Positions 24,150 through 32,352 of a DNA stretch of 50,135 nucleotides are shown in pieces. The stretch is taken from NCBI RefSeq assembly GCF_900107395.1, contig NZ_FNPW01000018.1:83107-133241 (forward strand). The letters are read 5' to 3'. Source of the DNA: Pseudomonas sp. NFIX28. GTDB taxonomy: Bacteria > Pseudomonadota > Gammaproteobacteria > Pseudomonadales > Pseudomonadaceae. Every line of letters begins with the position of its first letter. The first letter of the stretch is position 1. Under the pieces are notes generated by a model that worked only from the letters and a program-made list of their open reading frames with translations, searched no databases and had not been told where the DNA came from. The translations under genes and the position numbers were made by a program.

Positions 24150-25427
24150 ATGAGCAAGACCAACGCATCCCTGATGAAACGCCGTGAAGCCGCCGTACCG
24201 CGTGGTGTGGGCCAGATTCACCCGATCTTCGCCGATTCCGCGAAGAACGCTACGGTAACCGACGTTGAAGGTCGCGAGTTCATCGACTTTGCCGGCGGTA
24301 TCGCCGTACTCAACACCGGCCACCTGCACCCGAAAATCATTGCCGCGGTGACCGAGCAGTTGAACAAGCTGACCCACACTTGCTTCCAGGTCCTGGCCTA
24401 CGAGCCTTACGTGGAACTGTGCGAAAAAGTGAACGCCCGGGTGCCAGGCGATTTCGCCAAGAAAACCCTGCTGGTGACCACCGGTTCCGAAGCCGTGGAA
24501 AACTCCGTGAAGATCGCCCGTGCCGCCACTGGCCGCGCCGGCGTGATCGCCTTCACCGGCGCCTACCATGGCCGCACCATGATGACCCTGGGCCTGACCG
24601 GCAAGGTCGTGCCTTACTCGGCCGGCATGGGCCTGATGCCAGGCGGCATCTTCCGCGCGCTGTACCCCAACGAGCTGCACGGTGTGAGCATCGACGATTC
24701 GATCGCCAGCATCGAGCGCATCTTCAAGAACGATGCCGAGCCGCGTGACATCGCCGCGATCATCATCGAGCCGGTGCAGGGCGAAGGCGGTTTCTACGTC
24801 GCACCCAAAGAGTTCATGAAGCGCCTGCGTGCCCTGTGCGACCAGCACGGCATCCTGCTGATCGCCGACGAAGTGCAGACTGGCGCTGGCCGGACCGGCA
24901 CCTTCTTCGCCATGGAGCAGATGGGCGTTGCCGCCGACCTGACCACCTTCGCCAAGTCCATCGCCGGCGGCTTCCCGCTGGCCGGTGTCTGCGGCAAGGC
25001 CGAATACATGGACGCCATCGCGCCAGGCGGCCTGGGCGGCACCTACGCCGGTAGCCCGATCGCTTGCGCCGCCGCCCTGGCGGTGATGGAAGTGTTCGAG
25101 GAAGAGCACCTGCTGGATCGTTGCAAGGCGGTCGGCGAGCGTCTGGTGACCGGCCTCAAGGCCATCCAGGCCAAGTACCCGGTGATCGGCGAAGTGCGTG
25201 CCCTGGGCGCGATGATCGCGGTCGAGCTGTTCGAGAACGGCGACAGCCACAAGCCGAACGCGGCAGCCGTCGCCCAGGTAGTGGCCAAGGCGCGCGACAA
25301 GGGCCTGATCCTGCTGTCCTGCGGCACCTACGGCAACGTCCTGCGCGTGCTGGTTCCGCTGACCTCGCCGGACGAGCAGCTGGACAAGGGCCTGGCGATC
25401 ATCGAAGAGTGCTTCTCCGAACTCTGA
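24150..25427 (+). CDS. gabT: 4-aminobutyrate aminotransferase
   Basis: A 425-aa class-III PLP aminotransferase (E. coli GabT is 426). It shows VTTGSEAVENSVKIAR and GAYHGRTMMT around the PLP phosphate, IIEPVQGEGGFY, the cofactor Asp in LLIADEVQTGAGRTG, and the Schiff-base Lys in TTFAKSIAGGFPLAG. It transfers the amino group of GABA to 2-oxoglutarate, giving succinate semialdehyde for GabD and glutamate. It has a GAGGA Shine-Dalgarno and a good terminator after it. Confidence 0.96.
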   Translation: MSKTNASLMKRREAAVPRGVGQIHPIFADSAKNATVTDVEGREFIDFAGGIAVLNTGHLHPKIIAAVTEQLNKLTHTCFQVLAYEPYVELCEKVNARVPGDFAKKTLLVTTGSEAVENSVKIARAATGRAGVIAFTGAYHGRTMMTLGLTGKVVPYSAGMGLMPGGIFRALYPNELHGVSIDDSIASIERIFKNDAEPRDIAAIIIEPVQGEGGFYVAPKEFMKRLRALCDQHGILLIADEVQTGAGRTGTFFAMEQMGVAADLTTFAKSIAGGFPLAGVCGKAEYMDAIAPGGLGGTYAGSPIACAAALAVMEVFEEEHLLDRCKAVGERLVTGLKAIQAKYPVIGEVRALGAMIAVELFENGDSHKPNAAAVAQVVAKARDKGLILLSCGTYGNVLRVLVPLTSPDEQLDKGLAIIEECFSEL

Positions 25428-25453
25428 TGCCGTTGTGACCTGTTCGACAAAAA

Positions 25454-25478
25454 GACCCGCCTCGGCGGGTTTTTTTGT
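25454..25478 (+). terminator. Terminator after gabT
   Basis: ACCCGCC-TC-GGCGGGT stem followed by seven T, 25 nt after the gabT stop. Confidence 0.9.
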
Positions 25479-25565
25479 ACCTGTCGCTGCCGCGCAGTGC
25501 ATTTACGCTGTATGGAAGCCTCGGCTTTGACTAAGGTGCAAAGGATTGCCCAGGGAGCGTGCTGC

Positions 25566-26795
25566 ATGACTGCTGTGGATTTACCCGCTGTACCGCGAGT
25601 GTTGATTGCCGAGGCGGACCCTTGGTCTCGCGACCTGTTGAAACAGGTGTTGTTGAGCGTTCGCTGCGACGCCCGGCTGGATGTCTGCGGCAATGGCCAG
25701 GAAGCCCTGCAACTGCTGGCCGAACACCCTTATGACCTGGTGATCGCCGATTGGGAATTACCCGGCGTCGACGGCCTGGGCCTGCTGCGCAGCGTGCGCC
25801 AGCGCAAGCGCAACCCGGTGTTGCCCTTTATCCTCATGAGCAGCCGCAACGACAGCGCCAGCGTGCGCGAAGCCCTGCCGCTGGCCCCCACGGCCTATCT
25901 GACCAAGCCGCTGAACATGGAAGGCCTGACCCAGCGCCTGCAGGACTTGCTGCTGGACCCCGGCCAGGAAGTGTCGTGCGAGGTGCCGACCCTGGCGCCG
26001 GGCATGACCCTGTGGACCTTTCTCGAGCGCCGCCGCGAGCTGGCCGACGGCGCGCCGTTGCTCGCCGATGTGCAACTGGCGGTCAAGCGCAGCCTCAACC
26101 CCGACGGTCTCGACCTCAAGCTGCTGGAAGAAGAGGTGCGTACCGACCCGCAGATCAACGCGGTGCTGATCGCCGCGGCCAACAGCGCCGCCCAGCACCA
26201 TGGCAGCGCCGTGCAGACCCTGGGCCAGGCCCTGCACCGGCTGGGCACCGGGCAGAGCATGAACCTGATTTTGGGCCTGGCGCTCAAGCGCAGCGCACGC
26301 CTGAGCGACCCGGCCCTGGGCGACTATGCCGAGCGTTATTGGGAGCTGTCGCTGCACACCGCCGAATATGGCCGGACCCTGGCCCGGCTGCTGGACCTGG
26401 ACCAGGAGCGTTGCTATTGCGCCGGCCTGCTGCATCGCCTGGGCGACCTGGCGTTGCTGCGTTGCCTGCAGGAGTGGAAGCAGGCCGGGGGCGCGCTGGA
26501 CGACATGGAAGAGATCGGCGACGCCCTGGAGCAGTTCGGCGCGGCCTACGGTTCGGCCCTGCGCACCCGCTGGCGCCTGCCGTTGGAACTGCGCGAGCTG
26601 ATTGCCTCGGCCTATCAGCTCGGTGGCGGGGTTTATTCGCGCGAGGCGCTGGTGATGAACCTTGCCAGCCAGCTCGCCCGCCTGCAGCCGTCCGAGGGCC
26701 TCGAAGAGCTGGCCAACAGCAAGACCGCGCGGTTGCTCAAGATCGGCCTGCCGGAACTGGTTCGCCTGCGTAAAGCCGACACGCGAGAAGCATGA
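25566..26795 (+). CDS. Response regulator with receiver and HDOD domains
   Basis: A 409-aa protein from ATG 25566 (AGGGAG upstream). A receiver domain occupies residues 10-130: acidic pocket around D18, phospho-acceptor D62 in VIADWELPGVDG, Ser in LMSSRND, Lys in YLTKPLN. An HDOD domain follows at about 165-370 (NAVLIAAANSAAQHH, CAGLLHRLGDLALLR). HDOD is a catalytically dead relative of HD phosphohydrolases and acts as a signalling module. There is no DNA-binding domain and no adjacent histidine kinase. It is followed by two REP doublets. Confidence 0.9.
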   Translation: MTAVDLPAVPRVLIAEADPWSRDLLKQVLLSVRCDARLDVCGNGQEALQLLAEHPYDLVIADWELPGVDGLGLLRSVRQRKRNPVLPFILMSSRNDSASVREALPLAPTAYLTKPLNMEGLTQRLQDLLLDPGQEVSCEVPTLAPGMTLWTFLERRRELADGAPLLADVQLAVKRSLNPDGLDLKLLEEEVRTDPQINAVLIAAANSAAQHHGSAVQTLGQALHRLGTGQSMNLILGLALKRSARLSDPALGDYAERYWELSLHTAEYGRTLARLLDLDQERCYCAGLLHRLGDLALLRCLQEWKQAGGALDDMEEIGDALEQFGAAYGSALRTRWRLPLELRELIASAYQLGGGVYSREALVMNLASQLARLQPSEGLEELANSKTARLLKIGLPELVRLRKADTREA

Positions 26796-26810
26796 GGACC
26801 CCGCGCAATC

Positions 26811-26960
26811 CTGTAGCCGCTGCCGAGCCCGCGAGGCTGCGATCGGCGGCGCAGCCGCCGCAAAACCAGCGCACGCGGTGTGCCTGATGTAACGCGGAGC
26901 CTGGTTTGCGATGGCTGTGCCATCGATCGCAGCCTCGCGTTGCTCGGCAGCGGCTACAGG
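26811..26960. repeat. REP doublet (REPIN-like inverted repeat), copy 1
   Basis: CCTGTAGCCGCTGCCGAGC at the left end is the reverse complement of GCTCGGCAGCGGCTACAGG at the right end. The arms continue inward with GCGAGGCTGCGATCG / CGATCGCAGCCTCGC. About 150 bp in all. It is similar over almost its whole length to the element at 27044-27187. Confidence 0.9.
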
Positions 26961-27043
26961 TGCGCAGGCGGCTCGAGCGTTCGCAGTACCTCTTTTCGCA
27001 GCTCTTATTGCGTTTAGCTAATTCATGAACCCACCCGTCCCCC

Positions 27044-27187
27044 GTAGCCGCTGCCGAGCCCGCGAGGCTGCGCTCGGCGGCGCAGCCGCCGCAAAACCCG
27101 CGTACGCGGTGTGCCTGATGTAACGCGGAGCCTGCTTGGCGATGGCTGCGCCATCGATCGCAGCCTCGCGTTGCTCGGCAGCGGCTC
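27044..27187. repeat. REP doublet (REPIN-like inverted repeat), copy 2
   Basis: The same layout as copy 1: GTAGCCGCTGCCGAGC on the left, GCTCGGCAGCGGCT on the right, with an interior largely shared with copy 1 (GTGTGCCTGATGTAACGCGG in both). The 411-nt space between the HDOD gene and the diguanylate cyclase is thus mostly two tandem REPINs, with about 80 nt of non-repeat sequence between them. Confidence 0.9.
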
Positions 27188-27207
27188 CGGTGGGTTGCAG
27201 TTGCGAC

Positions 27208-28200
27208 CTACGCCGAAACGATGCGGTTTTTGCCCTGGCGCTTGGCCTGGTACATGGCTGCGTCGGCGCGGGCGAAGAGGCTGTCGAGGTTTTCGTCGGC
27301 GGCGGTGAGACTGGTCAGGCCCTGGCTGACGGTGATGCTGAAGTGCTCCTCGCCATGGCTGAAAGTCAGGCGCTGGATTTCCCGTTGCAGGCGTTCGGCA
27401 ACCTGGCGCGCCATGTCCGGGGCGCAGCCGGGGAAGAGGGCGGCGAACTCCTCGCCGCCGATTCGCCCGAACAGGTCGCCACGGCGCAAGGTCGCGCGCC
27501 CGGTCTCGGCGATGCGTTGCAGCACGTTGTCGCCCTCGGGATGGCCGTAGGTGTCGTTGACCACCTTGAAGTCATCGATATCCAGCAACAGGAAAGCCAA
27601 CGGCGTGCCTTGCTGGCGCGCCTGCTCGAACTCGCGGTTGGCGCACTCGAAGAAGTGCCGGCGGTTGCTGCTCTGGGTCAGCACATCGGTGGTGGCCAGG
27701 CGTTGCAGCTCGGTTTCCAGCTGCTTTTTCTCGGTGATGTCTTCGGCCAGGCCAACGATGATCACCTGGTCCCCGGGGGCGGCGTTGCGATTGATGAAGC
27801 ACTTGTCGCTGAGCCAGCGGACCTGGCCCTGGGCGTCGATGATGCGGTATTCGCGGTCTTCCACCGCGCCTTTGTCCAGCACCTGGGCCAGGGTCCGCTC
27901 GGCGTATTCGAGGTCGTCGGGGTAGACGCTGTTGCGCCATTCGTTGAAATCGGCCAGCAGCAGGCCGGCGGAGCGCCCGAAAATGCGTTCATACGCCGGG
28001 CTGACATAGAGCACCTTGCGGGTTTCCCAGTCGAAGGCCCAGAGCACGGCATTGACGCTGACCAGCAGCGAGTTGAACAGCTGTTCACGCTCCGTCAGCC
28101 GGGCGACTTCGCCCTGGGCATGCATCAGCGCCATCAGGGTTTGCGCGGCCTCGGGCCACTGCGGAAAAGCGGATGGGAGTTGTGGGTTCTTGTTGACCAT
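27208..28200 (-). CDS. PAS-domain diguanylate cyclase
   Basis: A 330-aa cytoplasmic protein. Residues about 40-155 form a PAS domain (VNAVLWAFDWETRKVLYVSP, WRNSVYPDDL). The GGDEF domain (about 165-328) has an intact active site GGEEF, and an RxxD inhibitory site (RRGD) five residues before it, so product feedback should work. It makes cyclic di-GMP from GTP. An in-frame TTG at 28215 is less likely than ATG 28200. It is a single gene, with REPINs downstream. Confidence 0.92.
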   Translation of the reverse strand: MVNKNPQLPSAFPQWPEAAQTLMALMHAQGEVARLTEREQLFNSLLVSVNAVLWAFDWETRKVLYVSPAYERIFGRSAGLLLADFNEWRNSVYPDDLEYAERTLAQVLDKGAVEDREYRIIDAQGQVRWLSDKCFINRNAAPGDQVIIVGLAEDITEKKQLETELQRLATTDVLTQSSNRRHFFECANREFEQARQQGTPLAFLLLDIDDFKVVNDTYGHPEGDNVLQRIAETGRATLRRGDLFGRIGGEEFAALFPGCAPDMARQVAERLQREIQRLTFSHGEEHFSITVSQGLTSLTAADENLDSLFARADAAMYQAKRQGKNRIVSA

Positions 28201-28413
28201 CGGCACCGATCTCAAAGCGCACGCCGCTCTGGAAGCAAAGCGGCCACAGAAAGCCCGCCTGGATGGCGAAGTGTTGCTTGAGATAGGGGATTGGCTGCGA
28301 AGTTCCCGTTTCTCGCGGTCTGCGAGCAGGCTCCCGCTGGGCGGTCACGGTACGGGGAGAAATGGGCTGCCACCGAGCGGCCCGAGGCTTGCGAATTGCC
28401 GCGCCAGGCCTGT

Positions 28414-28443
28414 CCGCCACGGCAGGCGAGGCTGCCGTGGCGG
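28414..28443. repeat. Perfect 12-bp inverted repeat between two minus-strand genes
   Basis: CCGCCACGGCAG (28414-28425), GCGAGG loop, CTGCCGTGGCGG (28432-28443). It lies 14 nt after the desA stop. Without a T-tract it is not a classical terminator. The remaining part of 28201-28457 holds no gene that I can support. Confidence 0.6.
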
Positions 28444-28457
28444 GTGGCGGGCCGGCG

Positions 28458-29642
28458 TCAGATGCCGGCAGGGCGTAGCGAGTAGGTTTTCAGCTGGCTG
28501 GCGAAGTCGCGCAGCGATTGGATCCCGCTGGCCTCGGCTTCGTGGACCCATTCCTTGATCGCCGCCAGCATGTCGTGGCCGTTGGAGCTGGTCTTGGCCC
28601 AGATCTGTTGCAGCGCCAGGCGCTTTTCGTAGATCACTTTCAGGGCCTGGCTGTGTTCCAGCATGTTCTGGATGCGCACATGGTGGCGATCTTCCAGCAG
28701 GCTGGTTTCCCGCGACAGCAGGCGCTTGGCGCGATGGAATTGATGGCGCACCGAGTGGTCGACCTTGTCCAGTTCCTGCTTGACCAGCGGCGCGATCACC
28801 AGCTTGCGGTACTGCGCCATGATCTGGAAACGGTTGTTGAGGATCGCCATCGCCGTGTCCATGTCCAGGTGGCCCTTGCCTTCGACCCGGTGGGCGATCG
28901 GCGCGACCCGCTGCACCTTGGCCAGGCGCAGGAAGCTGAACACCTTGATCCAGGCCCAGCCCAGGTCGAATTCCCATTTCTTGACCGACAGCTTGGCCGA
29001 GTTGGGGTAGGTGTGGTGGTTGTTGTGCAGCTCTTCGCCGCCGACCAGGATGCCCCACGGCACCAGGTTGGTGGCCGCGTCGCGGCATTCGAAGTTGCGA
29101 TAGCCGACTGCGTGGCCCAGGCCGTTGATCACGCCGGCAGCCCAGACCGGGATCCACATCATCTGGATCGCCCAGATGGTGATGCCGATGGTGCCGAACA
29201 GCAGCAGGTCGATCACCGCCATCAGCGCCACGCCGCCCAGCTTGTAGCGCGAGTAGAGGTTGCGTTCGATCCAGTCGTCGGGGCAGTTCTTGCCGTAGAT
29301 GCGCAGGGTTTCCGGGTTTTTCGCTTCTTCGCGGTACAGCTCGGCGCCCTTGCGCAGCACCGTGGACAGGCCTTTGATCACCGGGCTGTGGGGGTCGTCC
29401 GCGGTTTCGCATTTGGCGTGGTGCTTGCGGTGGATGGCGGTCCACTCGCGGGTGTTCTGCGCCGTGGTCAGCCACAGCCAGAAGCGGAAGAAATGTTTCA
29501 GGCCGGCATTGAGCTCCAGGGAGCGGTGGGCTGAATAACGATGCAGGTAAACCGTGACGCCAACGATGGTCACGTGAGTCATTAACAGGGTGACTGCCAC
29601 CAGTTGCCAGGCCGACAAGCCAAGAAAACCTTCGTACCACAT
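28458..29642 (-). CDS. desA: Acyl-lipid delta-9 fatty acid desaturase
   Basis: A 394-aa membrane desaturase. All three His boxes are present: HRYSAH (34-39), HRKHH (71-75) and HNNHH. Two pairs of membrane segments flank them. The length and the order next to a GGDEF-EAL gene, oscA and sbp match P. aeruginosa DesA (PA0286), which introduces a delta-9 double bond into acyl chains of membrane phospholipids. ATG 29642 is chosen because it starts at the family N-terminus (MWYEGFLGLSAW). The C-terminal 120 residues are a charged helical extension typical of this group. Confidence 0.95.
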   Translation of the reverse strand: MWYEGFLGLSAWQLVAVTLLMTHVTIVGVTVYLHRYSAHRSLELNAGLKHFFRFWLWLTTAQNTREWTAIHRKHHAKCETADDPHSPVIKGLSTVLRKGAELYREEAKNPETLRIYGKNCPDDWIERNLYSRYKLGGVALMAVIDLLLFGTIGITIWAIQMMWIPVWAAGVINGLGHAVGYRNFECRDAATNLVPWGILVGGEELHNNHHTYPNSAKLSVKKWEFDLGWAWIKVFSFLRLAKVQRVAPIAHRVEGKGHLDMDTAMAILNNRFQIMAQYRKLVIAPLVKQELDKVDHSVRHQFHRAKRLLSRETSLLEDRHHVRIQNMLEHSQALKVIYEKRLALQQIWAKTSSNGHDMLAAIKEWVHEAEASGIQSLRDFASQLKTYSLRPAGI

Positions 29643-29787
29643 AGGCTGTAGGGCCCTCGATAAAGAAAAAACAGCAGTCGCATTATCGCCAAGCCTGCAC
29701 AGAAAACCAGTCGCCCTTTCAGATAAGAGTGGCCAGATGTTTCTTCCTCTATAATCCCAAGCTTTTCGTAAGGACATTGACGACCTT

Positions 29788-31704
29788 ATGTCGGTTTCTT
29801 CTCGCGACGCTCTGCGCGCAGCCCTGCTCTACCTTTTGCTGTCGGTCTTGTGGCTGCAGTTCAGTGGTTATTTATTGAGCAGTTTCTTCGATGAGTCGAA
29901 CGACCTGGCGCGCTGGCAACTGATCAACGGATATCTCTGGGCCCTGGTCAGCGCCGTTTTGATTTTCATCGCGCGGGGCCGTTTGTTGCGTTTGCTGGGC
30001 GCCGACTCCTGGCGGCACCAGCGCGAGGACCGCGAGCGCCTGCGCCAGGCGGCGGCCGTGTTCGATTGCACCCGCGAAGGGGTGCTGGTCAGCGATCGCC
30101 AGGGCAAGATCGTCCATGTGAACCGTGCGTTCATCGAGATCACCGGCTATCAGCGCGACGAAGTGCTGGGTCGCCAGCCGAGCATGTTCAAATCCGGGCA
30201 CCACACGGCAGAGTTCTATCAGGCCATGTTTGATTCGCTGAACGCCACGGGCGAATGGAGCGGCGAGATCTGGAACCGGCGCCAGGGCGGCGAGATCTAC
30301 CCGCAGTGGCAGACCATTCGGGCGATCCGCGATGACGATGGCCAGCTCAGCCACTATGTCGCGGTGTTTTCCGATATCAGCGCGATCAAGGATTCCGAGT
30401 ACGAACTGGCGCACCTGGCGCACCACGACCCGCTGACCGACTTGCCCAACCGCCTGCTGTTCACCGACCGCGCCGAGCAGGCGCTGGCGTCGGCACAGAT
30501 CCACAAGCGCGGCTGCGCGCTTCTGATGGTCGACCTGGACCACTTCAAGATGATCAATGACAGCCTTGGGCACAACGTCGGTGACCGCCTGCTCAAGGCC
30601 GTGGCCCAGCGCCTGCAGGGCATGTTCGGGCCGGGCATCACCCTGGCGCGGCTGGGCGGCGACGAGTTCGCGGTGCTGGCGGAGAGCTGCGCGCAACCGG
30701 GCCAGGCCGCGGTGCTGGCGCAGCGCATCATCGACGGGCTGAAGCAGCCTTTCCTGATGGACGAGAATCAGCTGTTCATCAATGCCAGCATCGGCATCAG
30801 CCTGTTCCCCAGCGACGCCCTGAGCGCCGAGCAGCTGTTGCGCAATGCCGACACGGCGTTGTTCAAGGCCAAGAGCGCCGGGCGCGACAGTTACGCGCTG
30901 TACACCGAGGAACTGACGGCCCATGCCCAGCAGCGGGTCGAGATTGCCTTCGAATTGCGCCGGGCCCTGGAGCAGCAGGAGCTGCGGGTGTTCTACCAGC
31001 CGGTGCATGACCTCGCCAGCGGCCGCCTGGTCGGGGTCGAGGCGCTGGTGCGCTGGGAGCATCCGCAGCGCGGCCTGGTGTCGCCTGGCGAGTTCATTCC
31101 GATTGCCGAGCGCACCGGGCTGATCGCCGAGATCGACGCCTGGGTCATGCAGCAGGCCTGCCGGCAGATGTGCCAATGGCAGGCGGCCGGCGTGGTGTTG
31201 TCCTTTGTCGCGGTGAACGTTTCCAGCCGCCTGTTCGCCCGCCGCGAGCTGTACCAGCAGGTGGCCCAGGTGCTGCACGACACCGGCCTCGACCCGGCCT
31301 ACCTGGAGCTGGAAGTCACCGAAAGTGCGGTGATGGAAGACCCGGAAGTCGCCCTGGAGCAGATGCATCGCCTGCGTGAATTGGGGCTGCGCCTGGCCAT
31401 CGACGACTTCGGGACCGGTTATTCCTCGCTGCTGCGGCTCAAGCGCCTGCCGGTGCAGAAGCTGAAGATCGACCAGGGTTTCGTCGCCGGCCTGCCATGG
31501 GACGAAGACGACGCGGCGATCTCCCGGGTAATCATCGCCCTGGCCCAGAGCATGGGCATGCAGGTGCACGCCGAAGGTATCGAACAGGCGGAACAGGCGC
31601 GGTTCCTCCTCGACCAGGGATGCAACCTGGGCCAGGGCTACTGGTTCGGCCGCCCGTCGCCGGCGGCGCAACTGCAATGGGACCGCGCGCCGCAGATTCA
31701 CTGA
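29788..31704 (+). CDS. Membrane PAS-GGDEF-EAL cyclic di-GMP enzyme
   Basis: A 638-aa protein. Two N-terminal membrane segments (about residues 10-32 and 47-65) are followed by PAS (about 85-195, DCTREGVLVSDRQGKIVHVN), GGDEF (about 200-365) with LARLGGDEFAVLAE, and EAL (about 385-630). EAL motifs are intact: VEALVRWEHP, DDFGTGYSS and KIDQGFV, so a phosphodiesterase is likely. The GGDEF half lacks an RxxD site. It is the positional counterpart of P. aeruginosa PA0285. A perfect -10 TATAAT lies at 29750-29755. It is divergent from desA. Confidence 0.93.
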   Translation: MSVSSRDALRAALLYLLLSVLWLQFSGYLLSSFFDESNDLARWQLINGYLWALVSAVLIFIARGRLLRLLGADSWRHQREDRERLRQAAAVFDCTREGVLVSDRQGKIVHVNRAFIEITGYQRDEVLGRQPSMFKSGHHTAEFYQAMFDSLNATGEWSGEIWNRRQGGEIYPQWQTIRAIRDDDGQLSHYVAVFSDISAIKDSEYELAHLAHHDPLTDLPNRLLFTDRAEQALASAQIHKRGCALLMVDLDHFKMINDSLGHNVGDRLLKAVAQRLQGMFGPGITLARLGGDEFAVLAESCAQPGQAAVLAQRIIDGLKQPFLMDENQLFINASIGISLFPSDALSAEQLLRNADTALFKAKSAGRDSYALYTEELTAHAQQRVEIAFELRRALEQQELRVFYQPVHDLASGRLVGVEALVRWEHPQRGLVSPGEFIPIAERTGLIAEIDAWVMQQACRQMCQWQAAGVVLSFVAVNVSSRLFARRELYQQVAQVLHDTGLDPAYLELEVTESAVMEDPEVALEQMHRLRELGLRLAIDDFGTGYSSLLRLKRLPVQKLKIDQGFVAGLPWDEDDAAISRVIIALAQSMGMQVHAEGIEQAEQARFLLDQGCNLGQGYWFGRPSPAAQLQWDRAPQIH

Positions 31705-31730
31705 TTGCCAGGCTTGCATCGATTCCACCC

Positions 31731-31831
31731 TGTAGCCGCTGCCGCAGGCTGCGATCGGCCGGAACGGCCGTGGCACGCGTGAGGACGCAGGAGGACCTGC
31801 GGTCCTATCGCAGCCTGCGGCAGCGGCTACA
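31731..31831. repeat. REP doublet (REPIN)
   Basis: Perfect 25-bp arms: TGTAGCCGCTGCCGCAGGCT plus GCGAT at 31731-31755 and its complement at 31807-31831, with a 51-nt interior. It occupies about a third of the space between the GGDEF-EAL gene and oscA. Confidence 0.92.
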
Positions 31832-31899
31832 AGGTTTTCTGCTGCCTGAAGAGACGCAACTGCGCGTCAATTCGAATAATTTTTTCTGGTTATATAAAC

Positions 31900-31924
31900 A
31901 TTCTTAAATAGTATTTTTAAGAAT
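31900..31924. promoter_or_regulatory. AT-rich inverted repeat in the oscA promoter region (possible CysB-type site)
   Basis: ATTCTTAAA (31900-31908), 7 nt, TTTAAGAAT (31916-31924), perfect 9-bp arms in an unusually AT-rich stretch (31868-31925). It lies 80 nt before oscA and ahead of the sulfate operon, whose relatives are induced by sulfur limitation through CysB. The AT-rich palindrome fits such a site, but CysB sites are poorly conserved, so the assignment is inference. Confidence 0.45.
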
Positions 31925-32003
31925 ATCTGCGCCTATCTACTATTGCCCTCACGCCGCATGCAGTGCCGCCACTGCCAGGCACATTTCATTCAGGAGCAAC
32001 ACC

Positions 32004-32186
32004 ATGAGCGCATCTCTTCGTAGCGTTGACGGCCAGGACGAACAAACCATCTTGCGCGAGATTCAAAGCGCGTTGCGCGACCTGCGTTTCGGTGCGGTGG
32101 AAATCACCGTGCACAACGCCCAGGTCGTGCAGATCGAGCGCAAGGAAAAATTCCGCCTGCAAAACCCTGGCAACAAACCGAGCTGA
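32004..32186 (+). CDS. oscA: OscA / YezD-like small protein (DUF2292)
   Basis: A 60-aa protein with EIQSALRDLRFGAVEITVHN and VVQIERKEKFR, the signature of the YezD/DUF2292 family. A small gene of this type directly before sbp is known as oscA in P. corrugata, where it is needed for use of organosulfur compounds and for chromate tolerance under sulfur limitation. It has an AGGAG Shine-Dalgarno. Its molecular activity is not known. It is the first gene of the sulfate locus. Confidence 0.85.
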   Translation: MSASLRSVDGQDEQTILREIQSALRDLRFGAVEITVHNAQVVQIERKEKFRLQNPGNKPS

Positions 32187-32255
32187 ATCCGCTTCACCCT
32201 CTCGGGCTTCTGACGAAGCCTGGAGAGCCCGACTGGTCAACCGGAGGGCGTCTCC

Positions 32256-32303
32256 ATGATCCGCCGCCTGAATCCCGGCGTTCGGCCACGAATGCGGGCC
32301 TGA
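32256..32303 (+). CDS. Possible 15-aa Arg-rich leader peptide between oscA and sbp
   Basis: ATG 32256 has GGAGG 8 nt before it and the frame MIRRLNPGVRPRMRA ends at TGA 32303. Five of fifteen residues are Arg. Just upstream, GGCTTC/GAAGCC (32205-32220) and TCGGGCT/AGCCCGA (32202-32232) are overlapping alternative stems. This could be a translated leader that controls sbp, or a chance ORF. Confidence 0.3.
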   Translation: MIRRLNPGVRPRMRA

Positions 32304-32352
32304 TCCGCCATAAGAAAAATGCCAGCACATTAGAAATTTCGGGAGCTCCATC

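Noticed and set aside
28414..28443. Terminator for desA
   Set aside because: The 12-bp stem is perfect, but no T-run follows it on either strand, so it is listed only as an inverted repeat.
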